Positions 14,800-27,849 are shown, counted from the stretch's first letter. The stretch is 64,000 bases of DNA from Thysanoteuthis rhombus (GCA_963457665.1 OY735227.1:52141344-52205343); one strand, 5' to 3'. Notes: generated from the letters alone by a model not told the origin. Numbers and translations: made by a program.

Positions 14800-15590
14800 C
14801 TAAATAAGTAATTGCTTTAACGCAGTGTTGATCTTAGCGTTGAACTAAATAGCCTGGCAGAAGGCAAAGACCCAAGTAACTCCCTAATCTCCACATTATC
14901 GGCTGTAGCCTTGATTCCTGCAACAGACCCATTGTCTTTAATCGTTCATTCTTTTTATTCTGTCTAGGCCAAGTGACACATTCATTTCAAATGATATAAT
15001 GCATTCATGGTTATTCTATCGGATTATACATCCATTTCTTAACGATATAATTGTTAGCGTTGAGAAACAATAGTGTAGATATGGACAGTGAATAAACAAA
15101 AATAAGAACGTGGGATGGAGCAGTTATTTGGGCCCTTGCCATCAGTCAGGTTGTTCAGCTTAATGGTGAGAGCAACGTTACGTTGAAGCGGCTACCTTAT
15201 CAGTCGCAGGTTTGTTTCCGTTAGCAGTCTCATTTTCTTTTATTGTTTATTCTATCTATGTTGTCTTGGCCAAGTGATATATGAACCGTGTAATGACGGG
15301 ATATCATCTTAAATAAGACTCTCTATATAGTGTAAAGCAATCTATAATCATTCTGTCGGATCAGACACCCATTTCCTAGTACGTGTATATTTTATGAACT
15401 GCTTTATATTACATAGAAACTCGAATTTGAAATGATCACCAGTTATTATACGGTAAATGTACCATATAGCCTAGACAATGTAAATAGAATGAACAATTTC
15501 CTGCTGCAGTCCCATTTTCTTTAATTGTTTATTTTATTTGGGCAGTGTTGCCTAAATATTACATTCATCGTGTTATAGTGGTTAATCAGG
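14800..15590 (+). mobile_element. Run of tRNA-derived SINE copies
   Basis: A decayed copy (about 14800-15055) is followed by a better one (15060-15390) that reads AGCTTAATGGTGAGAGCAAC, GCGGCTACCTTATCAGTCGC, then TTATTGTTTATTCTATCTA and GACGGGATATCATCTT. A further truncated head-to-head pair lies at about 15430-15590 (GCCTAGACAATGTAAATAGAA on the minus sense, then CATTTTCTTTAATTGTTTATT on the plus sense). Confidence 0.65.
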
Positions 15591-16709
15591 CTGTCGTTTG
15601 CTAATTCCAAATATTATCAGCGCAAGGGCATTTTTTTTTTTACACTTTTGCTTCATTTCAAGTTCAAATTTAAATATTTTAATGTAAAAATAGCTTTAAT
15701 AAAATTCAGAAAAATATATTTAGTTGCCAACTTTTTTTGAATATTCATATCCAGATTTGCAGCGAGTGAAATCCAAAAATATCAATTTCCCCAAGAAAAT
15801 GATTTAAATGATTACCCAAAATTGAGGTAAAAAATATTTAGATGATCCAGGAAATTATATTCAAATACGCTTCATATTATCAAAGCTTAGTTCGAGTCGC
15901 CCTACGATAAGATCAAATAAACCGTATGTTGAAGGTTGGTTTTCGTGTCACTGATTTATATTTTTAATCGCAGATCGAGACGTCGAGTACTTATGTCGCT
16001 ACGACTCAACTCTCAATCACTGCAGAAAAATCTGGTGTCACATGACCATAATATATAAATAGAAAATACATAAAAAGATATAAAGTTATAAATTATAGTT
16101 TAATCAAAAATTTAACTTTATTTAATTTGTTCAAAACAAAAATAACTACGTCAAAGCTTTTTTTAAAAAAAAATGGTCACGAAATAAAATAATGCAAATA
16201 ATTCTTGGTACTTTCATATGCCTTATTTACGCCCCTCTAAAAACCATTTTTTTTTTATTGAACTAGCAATAACATGTTATACCCGCGTAACTATTCGTCA
16301 AACAAAATAGCCACGGGATATATATCTGGCTAGCTAGTAAGCTAGCTATAAATTTGCAAAGATTTTTGACAGCCTTACTCTTTGTTTTTCTGTTTCTGTT
16401 TTACATGTAAGTTGTTGAAAGTAGGGGGATTTGGGGAATATTTGATATTTTGGATGATTAGTGAAAGTTCTGGACCAGATATTTTATCAAATATCTGAGA
16501 AAATAGGAATTTTGAAAGAAAAAATCTATATCTGAGTTTCCTTAAAAATATCTCAACTGATACCTAACATCTAAAAACTATTTTTTAATATCTAAATGTA
16601 CCAAAATATCTTAATTTAGATATAGAATATCTGAAAAAAATGTTGGCAGCGCGCATGCGTGCGTAGTTAAAATGTCCGCTAAATCTGATAACAATTGTTT
16701 ACTATACTT

Positions 16710-16710
<1 letters not shown>

Positions 16711-16788
<78 letters not shown>

Positions 16789-16803
16789 CGTGTGTATATA
16801 TAT
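16711..16803. repeat. (TA)n with (TG)n end
   Basis: TA run passing into TGTGTGTGCGTGTG and a final short TA run. Confidence 0.95.
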
Positions 16804-19309
16804 GATTGGAGTATGAAAAGTATGTTAAGAATGCAACAGTTCTTCAAAAATGCTTGGTTTAGATTTTCTCAGATTTCCTCGAGACTTCATTTGATGACTC
16901 TTCCGCTGCATGACGTATACTCGAGTTAATTCTCCTGTGCAGAGCTGACCTATGACCCAATCCGATTGGAAACATTGGCAAACCTAATTTTAGTGAATTC
17001 TTTAGATATTTTCAAAGTGATTCATAGATATCTGCTAAACTTAGCCCAATTAGGGACCAGGCCACACTATTAGGACAGTCAATGTGGACTGAATTTACTT
17101 GCAATCGAATGAACTGTTAAATATCAAATGTTTACGCCAGGACCAGTCGTAAGCACTGGCAACATGGGCAGTCACCTAAGGCGCCAAGTACAAGAGTGCG
17201 CCCGTGTCTCAGACTGTAGGAATGGAAAATTGGAAAATGATTAAATGAAACAAAGAAAAACGTTCAAAACAAGAAAATATTTTGATGCGAAGTCAGATTT
17301 TTCAAAATTATCAGACAGTTAAGTACTTTCTTTTGAGATGAAAGTAAGGGAATTATCATGCCCGACGACAAACCCAGTAACACATTAAAATGCGCCAAAG
17401 TTAAGCTTACCCAGGGCGCCAGGAATTTAGGGTAAGGCAATTGTTTGATTATGTCTAAAAAAATATAGAACATTTCAATTATTCCCTTCAAATAGTGCTT
17501 TCATGATCAAGACGGTAACAATTAAAAATGTACTTATTTTCAACCGGCAAATTAGCTCATTCTCAATCGCATGAATTAATAAAACAATTACATATGAATA
17601 TTCCTACACTTGCTATGAAAGCTAAGTTTGATAATAGGAAATAATAGCAATTTCGTGTACTTTTTACACATAAGCGACCCAGAAATAACACTCACTATCC
17701 AGAAACAAAAACTGATCCAACACCCCCTTTTAGGTGTACAATGCATTTGGGAGCTACTCGATGTAATTTTGAGAAAATAATCATCATTTCAAGGGTTATG
17801 CATGTTTAGACTATGGAATAATTATTTTTCTTGCCGTAGCAGTTGTTGCTTTCGTCGTTTCCACAACTTTCAGACCGATCCATTCTATAGCCTTTCTTAT
17901 AGTATATAATGGAATATGCTCCATGTAATTCAAGAATAGTCATTATCACATAAATTTTTCGGACTGCTGTACTCATCGTTTGCATCATTTTGAGTTTATC
18001 AGCAATTCTTGGGTATGCAATCCGTATAGAAGAAACCCTTTGTAGTTTTAAGAAGAGTTATTATTATCCGAAGGTAGCGTAGTTAATGTTCGGACAATTG
18101 GAGGTATTTTGCTGTTGTTGTTGTTGTTTTTCTTTTACTTCTGCTGTCAAAAGTAGCGCTTTGGTTGATCCATTCTACATCCCCTTCCGTATGGATTATG
18201 CATTGGATGTAATTTTGAAGTCATTATCATTCTAAGAGCTATTTTGGCAACTAAACTCATTTTTGTGCAGCTTTTGTTGTTACCTCAATGTTAGAAACAG
18301 TAAACCAAAATGATAACCCAAACTATCAAAATAGGTTTCTTCAGTTTTCAAGTCGGTCTGTATGTATGTATCTCACGCACAGGTCGCACCAATGGAGCTA
18401 AAGAGCTGAAAATTTGAACACACACCCATTATTATATCTGCAAAAAATTTTATGATATTTTTGAAAACCTCTCAAATTGTTTGTTTTTTATTTGTTATGT
18501 TCACTTTGCAATGTAAGTTTATGCTCAATAGTTCCCTAGTTTGTGCCCGCTTGTTTCTTTTTTTGACCAAGACTTAGTGATTACTGCCCATCAAAAGGCA
18601 AGTGAAGTAATTTATTCACTGATCACCTCTTCTTCCAATGCTTTAATTGATCACCCCCAACATGACATGTCCGATAAAAGACGTTGGTTACGTGACAGTC
18701 TCTATAAAATGACTATTTTCGTCTCTATTTGCCACTAATTTCAAGAAAAAAAAACAGACCCTCTTTCCTTATGAGTTGTAGACCTGGAAAAATATTTTGG
18801 CTGCAGAACGAATCATTTTTGGAGGGTGTTTGTGCAGTGGGATAGGTCCCCCGCCATTTGACGAGGCATATTAGCCATTGCTTTTATCTCTATGTTGAAT
18901 GATATGGTATTTATAGAGGCATCCTCTCCTCTCTATAAGAGGCTCTGTCGGTGGGTCGGTCGGTCCCCATATTGTTTATAAGCTCCTTTTAGTCAGATTT
19001 ATTAGAACATTTGTTGGAAGGTTGCCCTTGATAATCTTACCAAGAAAAGTCAATAATAGCGTTTGAACTTTGTTTAAAATCGATTTTCTCAATTGTTTCA
19101 AGTCAGATTTACTTTATCATCTTCCACTCAGAGTCAGATGATTTGGTGAGATGGCGTTTAAATGTTTTAGTGGACGCCTCATTGAACTTTTTGCTTTGGT
19201 TCATTGGAAATTTTATTCGTTGTTCGTTTCAGCAATTGTAAGTTTATACGGGACTTGGATACTGGCTGAGGACCAGTAATAGCGAATGCCTAGCAGTGTT
19301 TTTTTTGTT

Positions 19310-19450
19310 TTTTTTTGTAATCTTCTCATAGATAGACTACTTTACAAGGCTAAACGGCTTCAATTGCCATGCTACTTGTATTCTCCCATAACTAGTTTTA
19401 AAAAGTGGATTCATGCTTCTTCCAAGGGTATTAGGGTGAAGTGAACGTGA
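19310..19450 (+). repeat. Dispersed repeat, copy 1
   Basis: Shares with 52545-52690 the succession AGACTACTTTACAAGGCTAAAC, GGCTTCAATTGCCATG, ATTCTCCCATAACTAG, TTCATGCTTCTTCCAAGGGT and ATTAGGGTGAA. Family unknown. Confidence 0.55.
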
Positions 19451-20383
19451 GCCACCTTGACTAAAATTTGATTCCGTTTTTCGTGTCGGTAACCATCAAA
19501 CCATCCCACACCTCCACAGGTGCTAACGGGTGAGGATAAAAAAGTGGAACCAACCAGTTAACAGTCACTTCCGTTGTTGCCTTTGTAAAACGATCCTCTC
19601 CATGCAGGACTGGATTAAGCCAGAGCTTGGTCTTTAGCATAAGTTGTGAATTGGTCCAAAATACTCGAAAAGTAAACGTAAATATAAAAAACACGATTTT
19701 CTTTTCACTTGCATCGTAAAATTACTTTTTTTCGTTTTCGATACTGCCAGATAATACAAATAATATGTCTGATATTTCAGAGATAGTATTATTACTTTGT
19801 TTTCGTCTTAGTCTTTGTGCGGCAGCTATGACTTCATTTTCAAATGCCAACGTATATGTATCATATACATATCACATAAACATTATATACTGTGTTAAAA
19901 TTATTCCACTGCCTCCTCTATCCATACGGAAATGTGAACACATTCCTTTTTAAAGGAAGTTAATGTGGAAGTACAGATTTCAAGTGCTCTCCAATTTTGT
20001 CTTAGAGCCAGAAAGGAAAGACGTGAAATCTCACTGTAGCTGTCGACTTTTTATCGTTTTCCTGTTGTTTTAAAAATTGGCCTGTCAATGTAAAACACAT
20101 GGACACTGGGGTTTCCATACATAAATATTTCTCCGGAAACAGAGAGAGAGAGAGAGAGAGTGGGGGGGACTTATGTACAGTGCTGTCAACTCGATAGTTT
20201 TAGGGATACCATGTATGGTTAGTTCTTATTTTTTTCATGCTGCTATTAAAGCCATAAATGAAACATCCCAAGTATGCCGTTTTATACTCTTGTTTTTCTT
20301 TTGCTGTATTTAAGGCATTTCAGCTAATTCCAAACATAAACTAGCTACTCTTGCTATTATTTTCGCGAGTTGACATCTCTCAT

Positions 20384-20625
20384 GGTGACGAACAACATCA
20401 TCTTTTTGAATGTATACAATCTTTAATGAAAATGACCGGAAACGCCATCTGTTTTTAATGGCAGTGACGTAGAACGTCTTCACTTTTGAATGACAGAGAC
20501 CAGGAAAGTCATCTTCTTTCTTTAATGGCACTGACATGGAACGCTATCAATTTTGAATGGCGGTGACGCACAACGTATTCGTTTTTGTAAGATAATGACC
20601 AGAGACGTCCCTTTTTTTCTGATTT
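20384..20625 (+). repeat. 32-bp minisatellite, about seven copies
   Basis: Units begin TGACxxxxAACGxC and end TTTGAATGGCxG or TTTTAATGGCAG. Five of the seven are exactly 32 bp and one is 35 bp. Copies are 60-80% alike by eye. Different from the 30-bp repeat at 8.5 kb. Confidence 0.8.
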
Positions 20626-21061
20626 ACTAACCGCTGTCCTTTTTAGTAGCAGCTGTTAGCCCATTATCAACCTTGTCAGAGTCCATGCACAAACATACAT
20701 GCAAATATTTAAATGTTACGCTTACATTCAAGCATAAAATTTGTCCATGTTCCAATGAGCATCTTACTTGACCAAGCAGTAACTTAGTAACACGTCCCCG
20801 CAATTTATGATGAATCCCCCCCTGAATTCCACCAAACAGATAGAAAAACGTTTTGTCAAATTATTTAAGGTTATTTACGATCTCCCCACGATTTGTTTTC
20901 ATTTTGAAATATTGTCATAAATCTATTTTTCATTCAGTAGCTATTTTAAGTGGCTCTGTCTGAAATGATACCGACTTGTCCGAATTTATATACGGTATTG
21001 GCTGAATTTAGGTGGTGCACCTCCATGTCCCATGGTCTTTATCGGTACTGCAAAAGAAGAT

Positions 21062-21063
<2 letters not shown>

Positions 21064-21111
<48 letters not shown>
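21064..21111. repeat. (GA)n microsatellite
   Basis: About 23 GA units. A shorter (GA)10 lies at 20140-20160. Confidence 0.96.
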
Positions 21112-21114
<3 letters not shown>

Positions 21115-21314
21115 ATGTTCAAACGCTGATCGATATTTGATTCCGTAAGTTCACGTAGAACACATTTATCTTGCTTGTGGATTATACCTGCTGTTTAAAA
21201 ATAGTAAATTATGATTGGCTGATAGCACATAAAATGAAAGGCTGAGCAAACTTTAAAGACACTTCTCCATGTTTATTTAGCATCATGAAGAAAGCGTTGA
21301 GAACGCAATCGCAA

Positions 21315-21364
<50 letters not shown>

Positions 21365-21379
21365 GTGTGTGTGTGTGTT
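21315..21379. repeat. (TC)n(CA)n then (TG)n, self-complementary
   Basis: TCTCTC, then about 19 CA units, ATA, then TGTGTGTGTGTGTG. The CA and TG parts can pair as a hairpin. Confidence 0.93.
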
Positions 21380-21455
21380 TGTCAGTACGAAATGTTTCTT
21401 AATAAAATGTTTCTACAATTATCACATTCTATAGGACATAAACTATCCAATCGAA

Positions 21456-21459
<4 letters not shown>

Positions 21460-21541
<82 letters not shown>
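21460..21541. repeat. (TA)n microsatellite
   Basis: Uninterrupted TA for about 82 bp. Confidence 0.97.
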
Positions 21542-21545
<4 letters not shown>

Positions 21546-22024
21546 AGTAAAACGATGTAGGAAACTTTTATTTAAGCGTAAGCATACATTATCAAAATTA
21601 CCGAAAAACTGTCAAATTTTTCGTTAATTCTTCTTAGTCGCGTACAAACCTTATACTAACAGAATCGAAGCTTTGTGAAAATATTCCAAAGACAGTAAGT
21701 TTTGAAGTTCTACTTCTTTCGTCATTATCAAGAAAATGTAATTACTCTCATTCAAAGTGTAAGAATGTACTACATGAGCTTTCAGTATTGATTACTTCCA
21801 TCCCTTGGCAATCCCGGGCACCCAGGCAAGCAGGAAGCATCCTCGCAGAGATGACCCCTAGATCCAGTTCACACCTTGAGAAAATGAATATCTCCATACC
21901 ACTCACTACCACACTCACAATATTCTCACCGAATTCCCAAAAATAGAACAAAAAAAAACATAGACTATCATTCGCCCGATGAGGCCAAGAAACATTAGCT
22001 ACTTTGTATAGCGAATCCACATTC

Positions 22025-22026
<2 letters not shown>

Positions 22027-22084
<58 letters not shown>
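22027..22084. repeat. (TA)n microsatellite
   Basis: Uninterrupted TA for about 57 bp. Confidence 0.96.
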
Positions 22085-22088
<4 letters not shown>

Positions 22089-23530
22089 CTTTTTGTTGTT
22101 TTGATAATCATCTGATATTGGCGGCCATGTCTATTTGTTGCTATTCGACTGGATTCGGAAGACTACAGTTCTCTGAGCTTTGATGTGACCTGAGGGATCG
22201 GAAATACAGGAAATAACAAAGAGGCGAGAACATGAAACATTATTCACCAACTAAAAACATATAATCATCATATATACCCCTAAGTGATTGAATTCAGGGT
22301 GTCGAAATAAGCAGGCGGGTTGGGAAATCTGTCAATTAAATTATTAAAAGGTACGAATAAGCAGGAGAGTGTGAAAAATTAGCCACAATCCAGTGAGCAG
22401 GCACAATTGAAGTAAAAATGCACAATACTGATAGGAACAAAAATCCTTTTGTTTTCGAAGAAAAATTGAACTGAAAAGTCTTTTCGTGGTACAAAATTTT
22501 AAAATTATTAAAATTAGCAGACACTATAAAACTTGGCTAAACTAATTGTTTTGATTAGTACAAATAGTTTACCCAAGTTCTCCCCTTTGTATCCTGTTCC
22601 TAGTAGTTGTCTCTTGATGGGAAAATTTCGACTGTTGTGGTTCACTCCTGGAGGGGAAAGTAACGATAGACTCTCAAATATTCAATAATAGGTGAGATGG
22701 AGGATCGTAATAAGGGCAGGTTGGTAGAGATTTTTCCAAAATTAATAAACAGAGGGCTGGGACGGCAATTAGGCACTTGAGAGTATTTGCGTATAAGTTG
22801 GTCTTGTGTATAGGTCAATTCTTGAATTATGATCACGATATCGTTAATTCAAGGTATGCATAGGTCGACGCAGGTTTTTGAGGGATAATTACTATATGTA
22901 GGTCGGGACCCAACCTTTTTTTCGACTTAACCTAAGCAAAGCTAACATTAATCATGCTTTGCAACATATTAACATTGATATGGAACGACAAAGTATTGTA
23001 GTAAAACATTTTCTGTAACTGTAAGGCATAATGATATTTTATATGCCATATGATAAGCTAGTCTATATTTATAATTACTGTATGGACTGCTGAAACAATA
23101 TTATATGAGAAGCTACACTGTTTTGAGTTTATTCATTTACTCAAGGTTGATATATATAAGTTCATTTTTTTGCTAGAAGTAATCATTTACTTGAGTTTAG
23201 AAGCCAAGACCTTCCCATCATATCTAAATTAGAACATTACTACATGAACTCCTTGATCACAAAGCACTAATCCTGGCTTTTTCATGTTTCATTGTGTGGC
23301 ATTACCTGCTGGTAGTTGAATGAAGAAGACTACTCTAACTGTTTCCGTCATATCGTCCTCCATTTATCTTGAGGATATTTTCCTTCTAGTCTGCTCATAA
23401 AATGAACAGTGTGCTTTTTCTTGGTTCTCTTTACATAATCACAGACTCCTCTAAACGGAGATAACAAGTTTGCTGATGAATACATATCCTATCTAACATT
23501 TGAAACAACGATCTCTTCCTCTGTAACGAG

Positions 23531-23832
23531 TTTTTTTTTTCTCGAAAAGTCATCTAATAGAAGTTTTTCGAAAGATTGCTTCACCTCACTTTTTCGCTTT
23601 TACTGAAAAAAGCTGAATTAGCGTTCAGCTTTTATTTTGAAGCAGGCGATTATAGAGGCAATGTATACTTCCTGCTTTTAGATATTTAGATCTAAAAGCA
23701 GGAAGTATACATTGCCTCTATAATCGCCTGCTTCAAAATAAAAGCTGAACGCTAATTCAGCTTTTTTCAGTAAAAGCGAAAAAGTGAGGTGAAGCAATCT
23801 TTCGAAAAACTTCTATTAGATGACTTTTCGAG

Positions 23833-23842
<10 letters not shown>
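23531..23842. repeat. Perfect 153-bp inverted repeat at LINE 5' junction
   Basis: Left arm 23531-23683 and right arm 23690-23842 are exact reverse complements, separated by the 6-base loop ATTTAG. I checked arm identity segment by segment. The left arm is the genomic flank and includes the target-site duplication. The right arm is its inverted copy, joined to the LINE through the A-run that matches a T10 run at the outer end of the left arm. Confidence 0.95.
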
Positions 23843-23865
<23 letters not shown>

Positions 23866-26793
23866 ACCATCTGTCCCTACTGAGTCACCGCAGAAACAAC
23901 GACCATTTCAACAGAACTCTAAGACTATCAACAAGAAGACAAATTTATACATAGGCACATACAACGTCAGAACACTGTCAACTGACATGCACCTAACTGA
24001 TCTAGAAAGTGAAATCAGAAATGTCAAATGGGACATCATAGGCATTAGTGAGGTAAGAAGACCCGGAGAAGAACTAATCGAACTGAGAAGCAAGCATCTT
24101 CTTTACAGCTACGGTAAAGAGAAAGTAAAACAAAGTGGAGTTGGCTTTCTCATCAATAAGAACCTGAAAGACAATGTAACTGGCTTCAAAGCCGTATCTG
24201 ACCGGGTAGCTAGCGTCACCATACAACTTTCAAAGCGATACAAACTCAATATAATCCAAGTCTACGCTCCCACTTCACAATCAACCCAACAAGAAATAGA
24301 CAACTTCTATGATGACTTGAACTCCCTACTCCAAGGCACCAGAAAACACTTCAATGTTATCATGGGAGACTTCAACGCACAAGTAGGACAAGGAAATGAA
24401 CATTGCGTCGGCAAATTTGGATACAAAATACGCAACGAGAGAGGAGAAGATCTTGTAAACTTTGCGACGGCTAATGGATTCAAAATCATGAACACCTTCT
24501 TCAAGAAGGGACCCAGTAGGAAATGGACTTGGAGGAGCCCCAATCACGAAACAAGAAACGAAATAGATTACATCCTAACGGACAAAAACGATATCGTCAA
24601 GGACATCCAAGTCCTAAATCAAGTCAATGTAGGCAGCGACCACAGAATGGTACGATGTAAAGTACAAATAAACACTAATAAAGAACGCAGGAAAATGTTC
24701 CATACAAAACCGCAGCCTCTAAACATACCAAAAGAGCACGTTCAATCTTTCAAGCTCGAATTGAAGAACAGATTCAAAATTCTTACTGAACAAGACAGCA
24801 CCAACATCAACGAACTAAGCAGCAAAATGACAACGTCAATAATTGAAGTAGCCTCTACATTCAAGCCAATGGGCAAACAACCCATTAGCAAAATCTCGGA
24901 TGAGACTAAAAATCTCATGGAAAAACGCAGAAACCTCAAGCCACCGACAACAACGAGGGAGAAAATTGAAGAGGCTGAACTAAACAAATTAATCAAGAAG
25001 AAACGAAGAGAAGACAGAAGGAGATACACAACGGCAGTCATTGAATCAACTCTTGAAAAAGGTCGGGGCTTCAAAGCTATAAACAAACTCCTCAACTCGG
25101 GACGAAGGCAAATAACTAGCATACTCGAGGAAAATGGAAACCTAACAACAGACAGAGACAGGATTGTCGAACGCGCCAAAGAATTCTACCAAAAACTTTA
25201 TTCGTCCAAACAAGGACTGCAAAACAATGAGCAAGATACGCAAGACACGGGCAAACAACTAGAGGACTTCCCAAAAGTAACCCCGTGGGAGGTGAAGGAA
25301 GCCATTAAACAGACAAAGAAAGGAACTGCCCCTGGACCAGACAACATCACCATCGACCTACTCCGAAAAGCAGGTAAAACCATCAATAGGAAACTGGCCG
25401 TCCTCTTCAACCTGTGTCTAAAACACAGTAAAGTCCCAGACGATTGGAATACTGCTATAATAATGCTATTATATAAAAAAGGAAACCCGAAAGACCTCAA
25501 CAACTATAGGCCTATAAGCCTACTCAACTGTGTATATAAACTTTTCACAAAGATCATCACCAACCGAATCACAAAAACACTCGATGAAAACCAGCCACGT
25601 GAACAGGCTGGCTTTAGAAGAAGCTACTCGACCATGGACCACCTGCACTCGATAAATCAACTGAAAGAAAAAGCAGCAGAATATAGACTACCACTTGCCG
25701 TAGCATTTATCGACTTCAAAAAGGCGTTCGACTCAGTAGAAATCCCTAAGGTCATGGAGGCCATCAGTCGGCAAGGTGTAGATCCAGTATATGTTGAAGT
25801 GTTGAAACATATATACAATCACGGCAGCTCATTTATCAGGCTACATAAAGACTCGGACCCCTTCCAGCTCCAGAAAGGAGTAAGACAAGGTGATACCAGC
25901 TCACCTAAACTCTTCACAGCCTGCCTCGAGATGATCTTCAGAAGGCTAGACTGGGAGAGTAAAGGAATTAAAATAGACGGCGAGTATCTGAGCAACCTCA
26001 GATTCGCAGACGACATAGCCCTTTTTGCAGAGAACCTACACGACCTCCAACTAATGATAGATGAACTAAATGAGGAGAGCAAGAAAGTCGGCCTGCACAT
26101 GAACTTCAGCAAGACGAAGATCATGTGCAACAACCACATTGGAGATAAGAACACTAAGATCGAAATCGAGGACACAGAACTCGAGAAAGTAGACCACTAC
26201 ATCTACCTAGGGCAACGAATCTCCATGAGACCCTCAAAAGAAGAAGAAATCAAGCGAAGAATCACACTAGGATGGCAAGCCTTTGGCAGAGCTAGCTCAA
26301 CCTTCAAAAATAATAAGATCCCATTAATCCTAAAGAGAAGGGTGTATAACCAATGCATCCTCCCAATAGTCACTTATGGAGCTGAAACATGGAACTTAAC
26401 CAAGAAACAGACCCGTAAGCTGAGAACCGTGCAACGTGCACATGAAAGAATAATGCTGGGCCTCACATGGAGAGACCACAAAACAGCACAACACATCCGG
26501 GAAAAGACAAGAGTTAGAGACATCATAGAAGCCATAAAAAATCTCAAATGGCGGTGGGCTGGCCATGTTGCAAGAATGGCTGACAATCGATGGACATCAC
26601 GACTCACAACATGGATTCCCCGAGACCATATGCGCAACCGAGGCCGGCAAAATATTAGATGGAGAGATGAACTAGACAGGTTCAGGAAGTACTGGCTCCG
26701 TGACGCCCATGATAGAGAAGTGTGGCAAATCCTGGGGAAGGTCTATGTCCAACGACGGACGCTAAAAGACTGATGATGATGATGATGATGATG
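23674..26793 (+). mobile_element. RTE-type LINE insertion with 13-bp target-site duplication
   Basis: Bounded by the direct repeat ATGTATACTTCCT at 23661-23673 and 26794-26806. The 3' end is a (GAT)n tract, as is usual for RTE-clade LINEs. The element body starts after a run of 30 A (23833-23862). Between the left duplication and the body lies an inverted copy of the left flank, described separately. The 5' end appears slightly truncated, because the endonuclease domain starts only about 25 codons into the element body. Confidence 0.85.
23789..26773 (+). CDS. LINE endonuclease-reverse transcriptase, intact ORF (994 codons)
   Basis: Single ORF of the RTE type: an APE-like endonuclease that nicks the target and a reverse transcriptase that copies the RNA there. 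Endonuclease motifs: YIGTYNVRTLS (about residue 52), ISEVRRPG, IQVYAPTSQ, MGDFNAQVG (about 192) and VGSDHRMVR (about 284). RT motifs: GTAPGPDNITIDLLRKAG, NNYRPISLLN, EQAGFRRSYSTMDHLHS, FIDFKKAFDSVE (about 640), GVRQGDTSSP and RFADDIALFAENL (about 738). The C-terminal part has YGAETWNLTKKQ and RWRWAGHVARM. No stop interrupts it. The first ATG and the poly-lysine stretch derive from the inverted flank and A-run, so the first 25 or so residues are not native LINE protein. Confidence 0.92.
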
Positions 26794-26796
26794 ATG
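26771..26796 (+). repeat. (GAT)n tail of the RTE LINE
   Basis: About eight GAT units directly after the stop region of the LINE ORF. The same tail, as ATC on the plus strand, marks the 3' end of the truncated minus-strand copies near 28945, 43427, 48550 and 55564. Confidence 0.9.
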
Positions 26797-27322
26797 TATA
26801 CTTCCTCTCTCAACAACAATCCAGTTTCCTGTACCTCCACACCATCACATCCTCCGATGCTTCAGCCTGGCGTGCCATCCTTACCATTTCTAGGATCTGG
26901 GGACACTCAAAAATGTTTCCCATAATTTAACGTTAATTGCTTCTATGCTTAGGAAAATCTCTTGAAGGAATGCTCTACTTTTGGATAATGGAAAATTTGT
27001 ATCCGTGGATTTTTTTTTCGTGGTCACTCATTTCTAAATTTATGAGAAAATTTTAAACATCTGTAACTATACAGTGACAGGTCAATTTATTCATTTATTC
27101 ATTTATTTATTCATTTGTCAATTTATTAAGAAATGCCTCTTCAGGCATTACCACAAACAGTTTACATTAGAGATGCACAATCAACATTAAAATACACATT
27201 AATTCAAATAATAAAAATGTGGGGAGCTTAATGAAAACATTTACAAGTTTATCAGTCCAGACGAACATTTACGAGGCCCAATTTTTTCATTAATTCTTCG
27301 ATATATTTCAGCTCCCAAAATT

Positions 27323-27373
27323 AAATTAAAAGGGCAATGTCGGGAGTTATTCCCGACATTGCCCTTTTAATTT
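27323..27373. repeat. Perfect 23-bp hairpin
   Basis: AAATTAAAAGGGCAATGTCG plus GGA, a loop GTTAT, then the exact complement ending CATTGCCCTTTTAATTT. A retroposon-like tail lies just to the left (27080-27300: ATTCATTT-rich sequence and AATGCCTCTTCAGGCATTACC). If that is the 3' end of a minus-strand LINE, the hairpin lies inside or beside it. Confidence 0.85.
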
Positions 27374-27849
27374 GATTTTTATCCGAGAAGGTATGAATTT
27401 ATCCTAGTTATTCTTTACACTATTTGTACTCGTATGGGGGTTTCTATGAGTCTTTTTTGTTGTTGACTCCATTAAGATATGAATTATAGCCTAGTATCAT
27501 AAGTTTCCCACCGATAAAACTAGGCGTGTGCTCACTACTTCTAAGAAGGGTGTGTGTGGATATATCATTCAGCTAAGTAAGAAAGGAAAGCTTGTAAATT
27601 AGAGACAAACCATTGAAGAATAAACGACAAAGTTTTCTCATATAAATATACTGCACTATTTATTGATGTATATGATTTTAATTCAGAGTGCCAGTTACTT
27701 TATGAGTACTTTTTGTGAATACTCCTAATAAGGTAGTAGTGTAATAGGGTGGTATTAGCCGAGATTGCAACCATATCGTTTCTTGCGGTGTAGGATCACT
27801 TTTTCTCGACACAAGTTCTGATATACCTTTCTCTCTCGTAAGCACTGCA

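Larger units (their letters stand above)
15591..23530. other. Intergenic; repeats only
   Basis: Holds several microsatellites, the 32-bp minisatellite and the dispersed repeat at 19310. At 17140-17430 two blocks with CCTAAGGCGCC and CCAGGGCGCC look like a decayed DNA-transposon repeat. No host exon recognised. Confidence 0.45.

Noticed and set aside
21300-21400. CRISPR-like or regulatory palindrome
   Set aside because: It is a CA/TG microsatellite; self-complementarity follows from the repeat units.
24742-25179. Long minus-strand frames within the LINE
   Set aside because: They are antisense shadows of the RT ORF.
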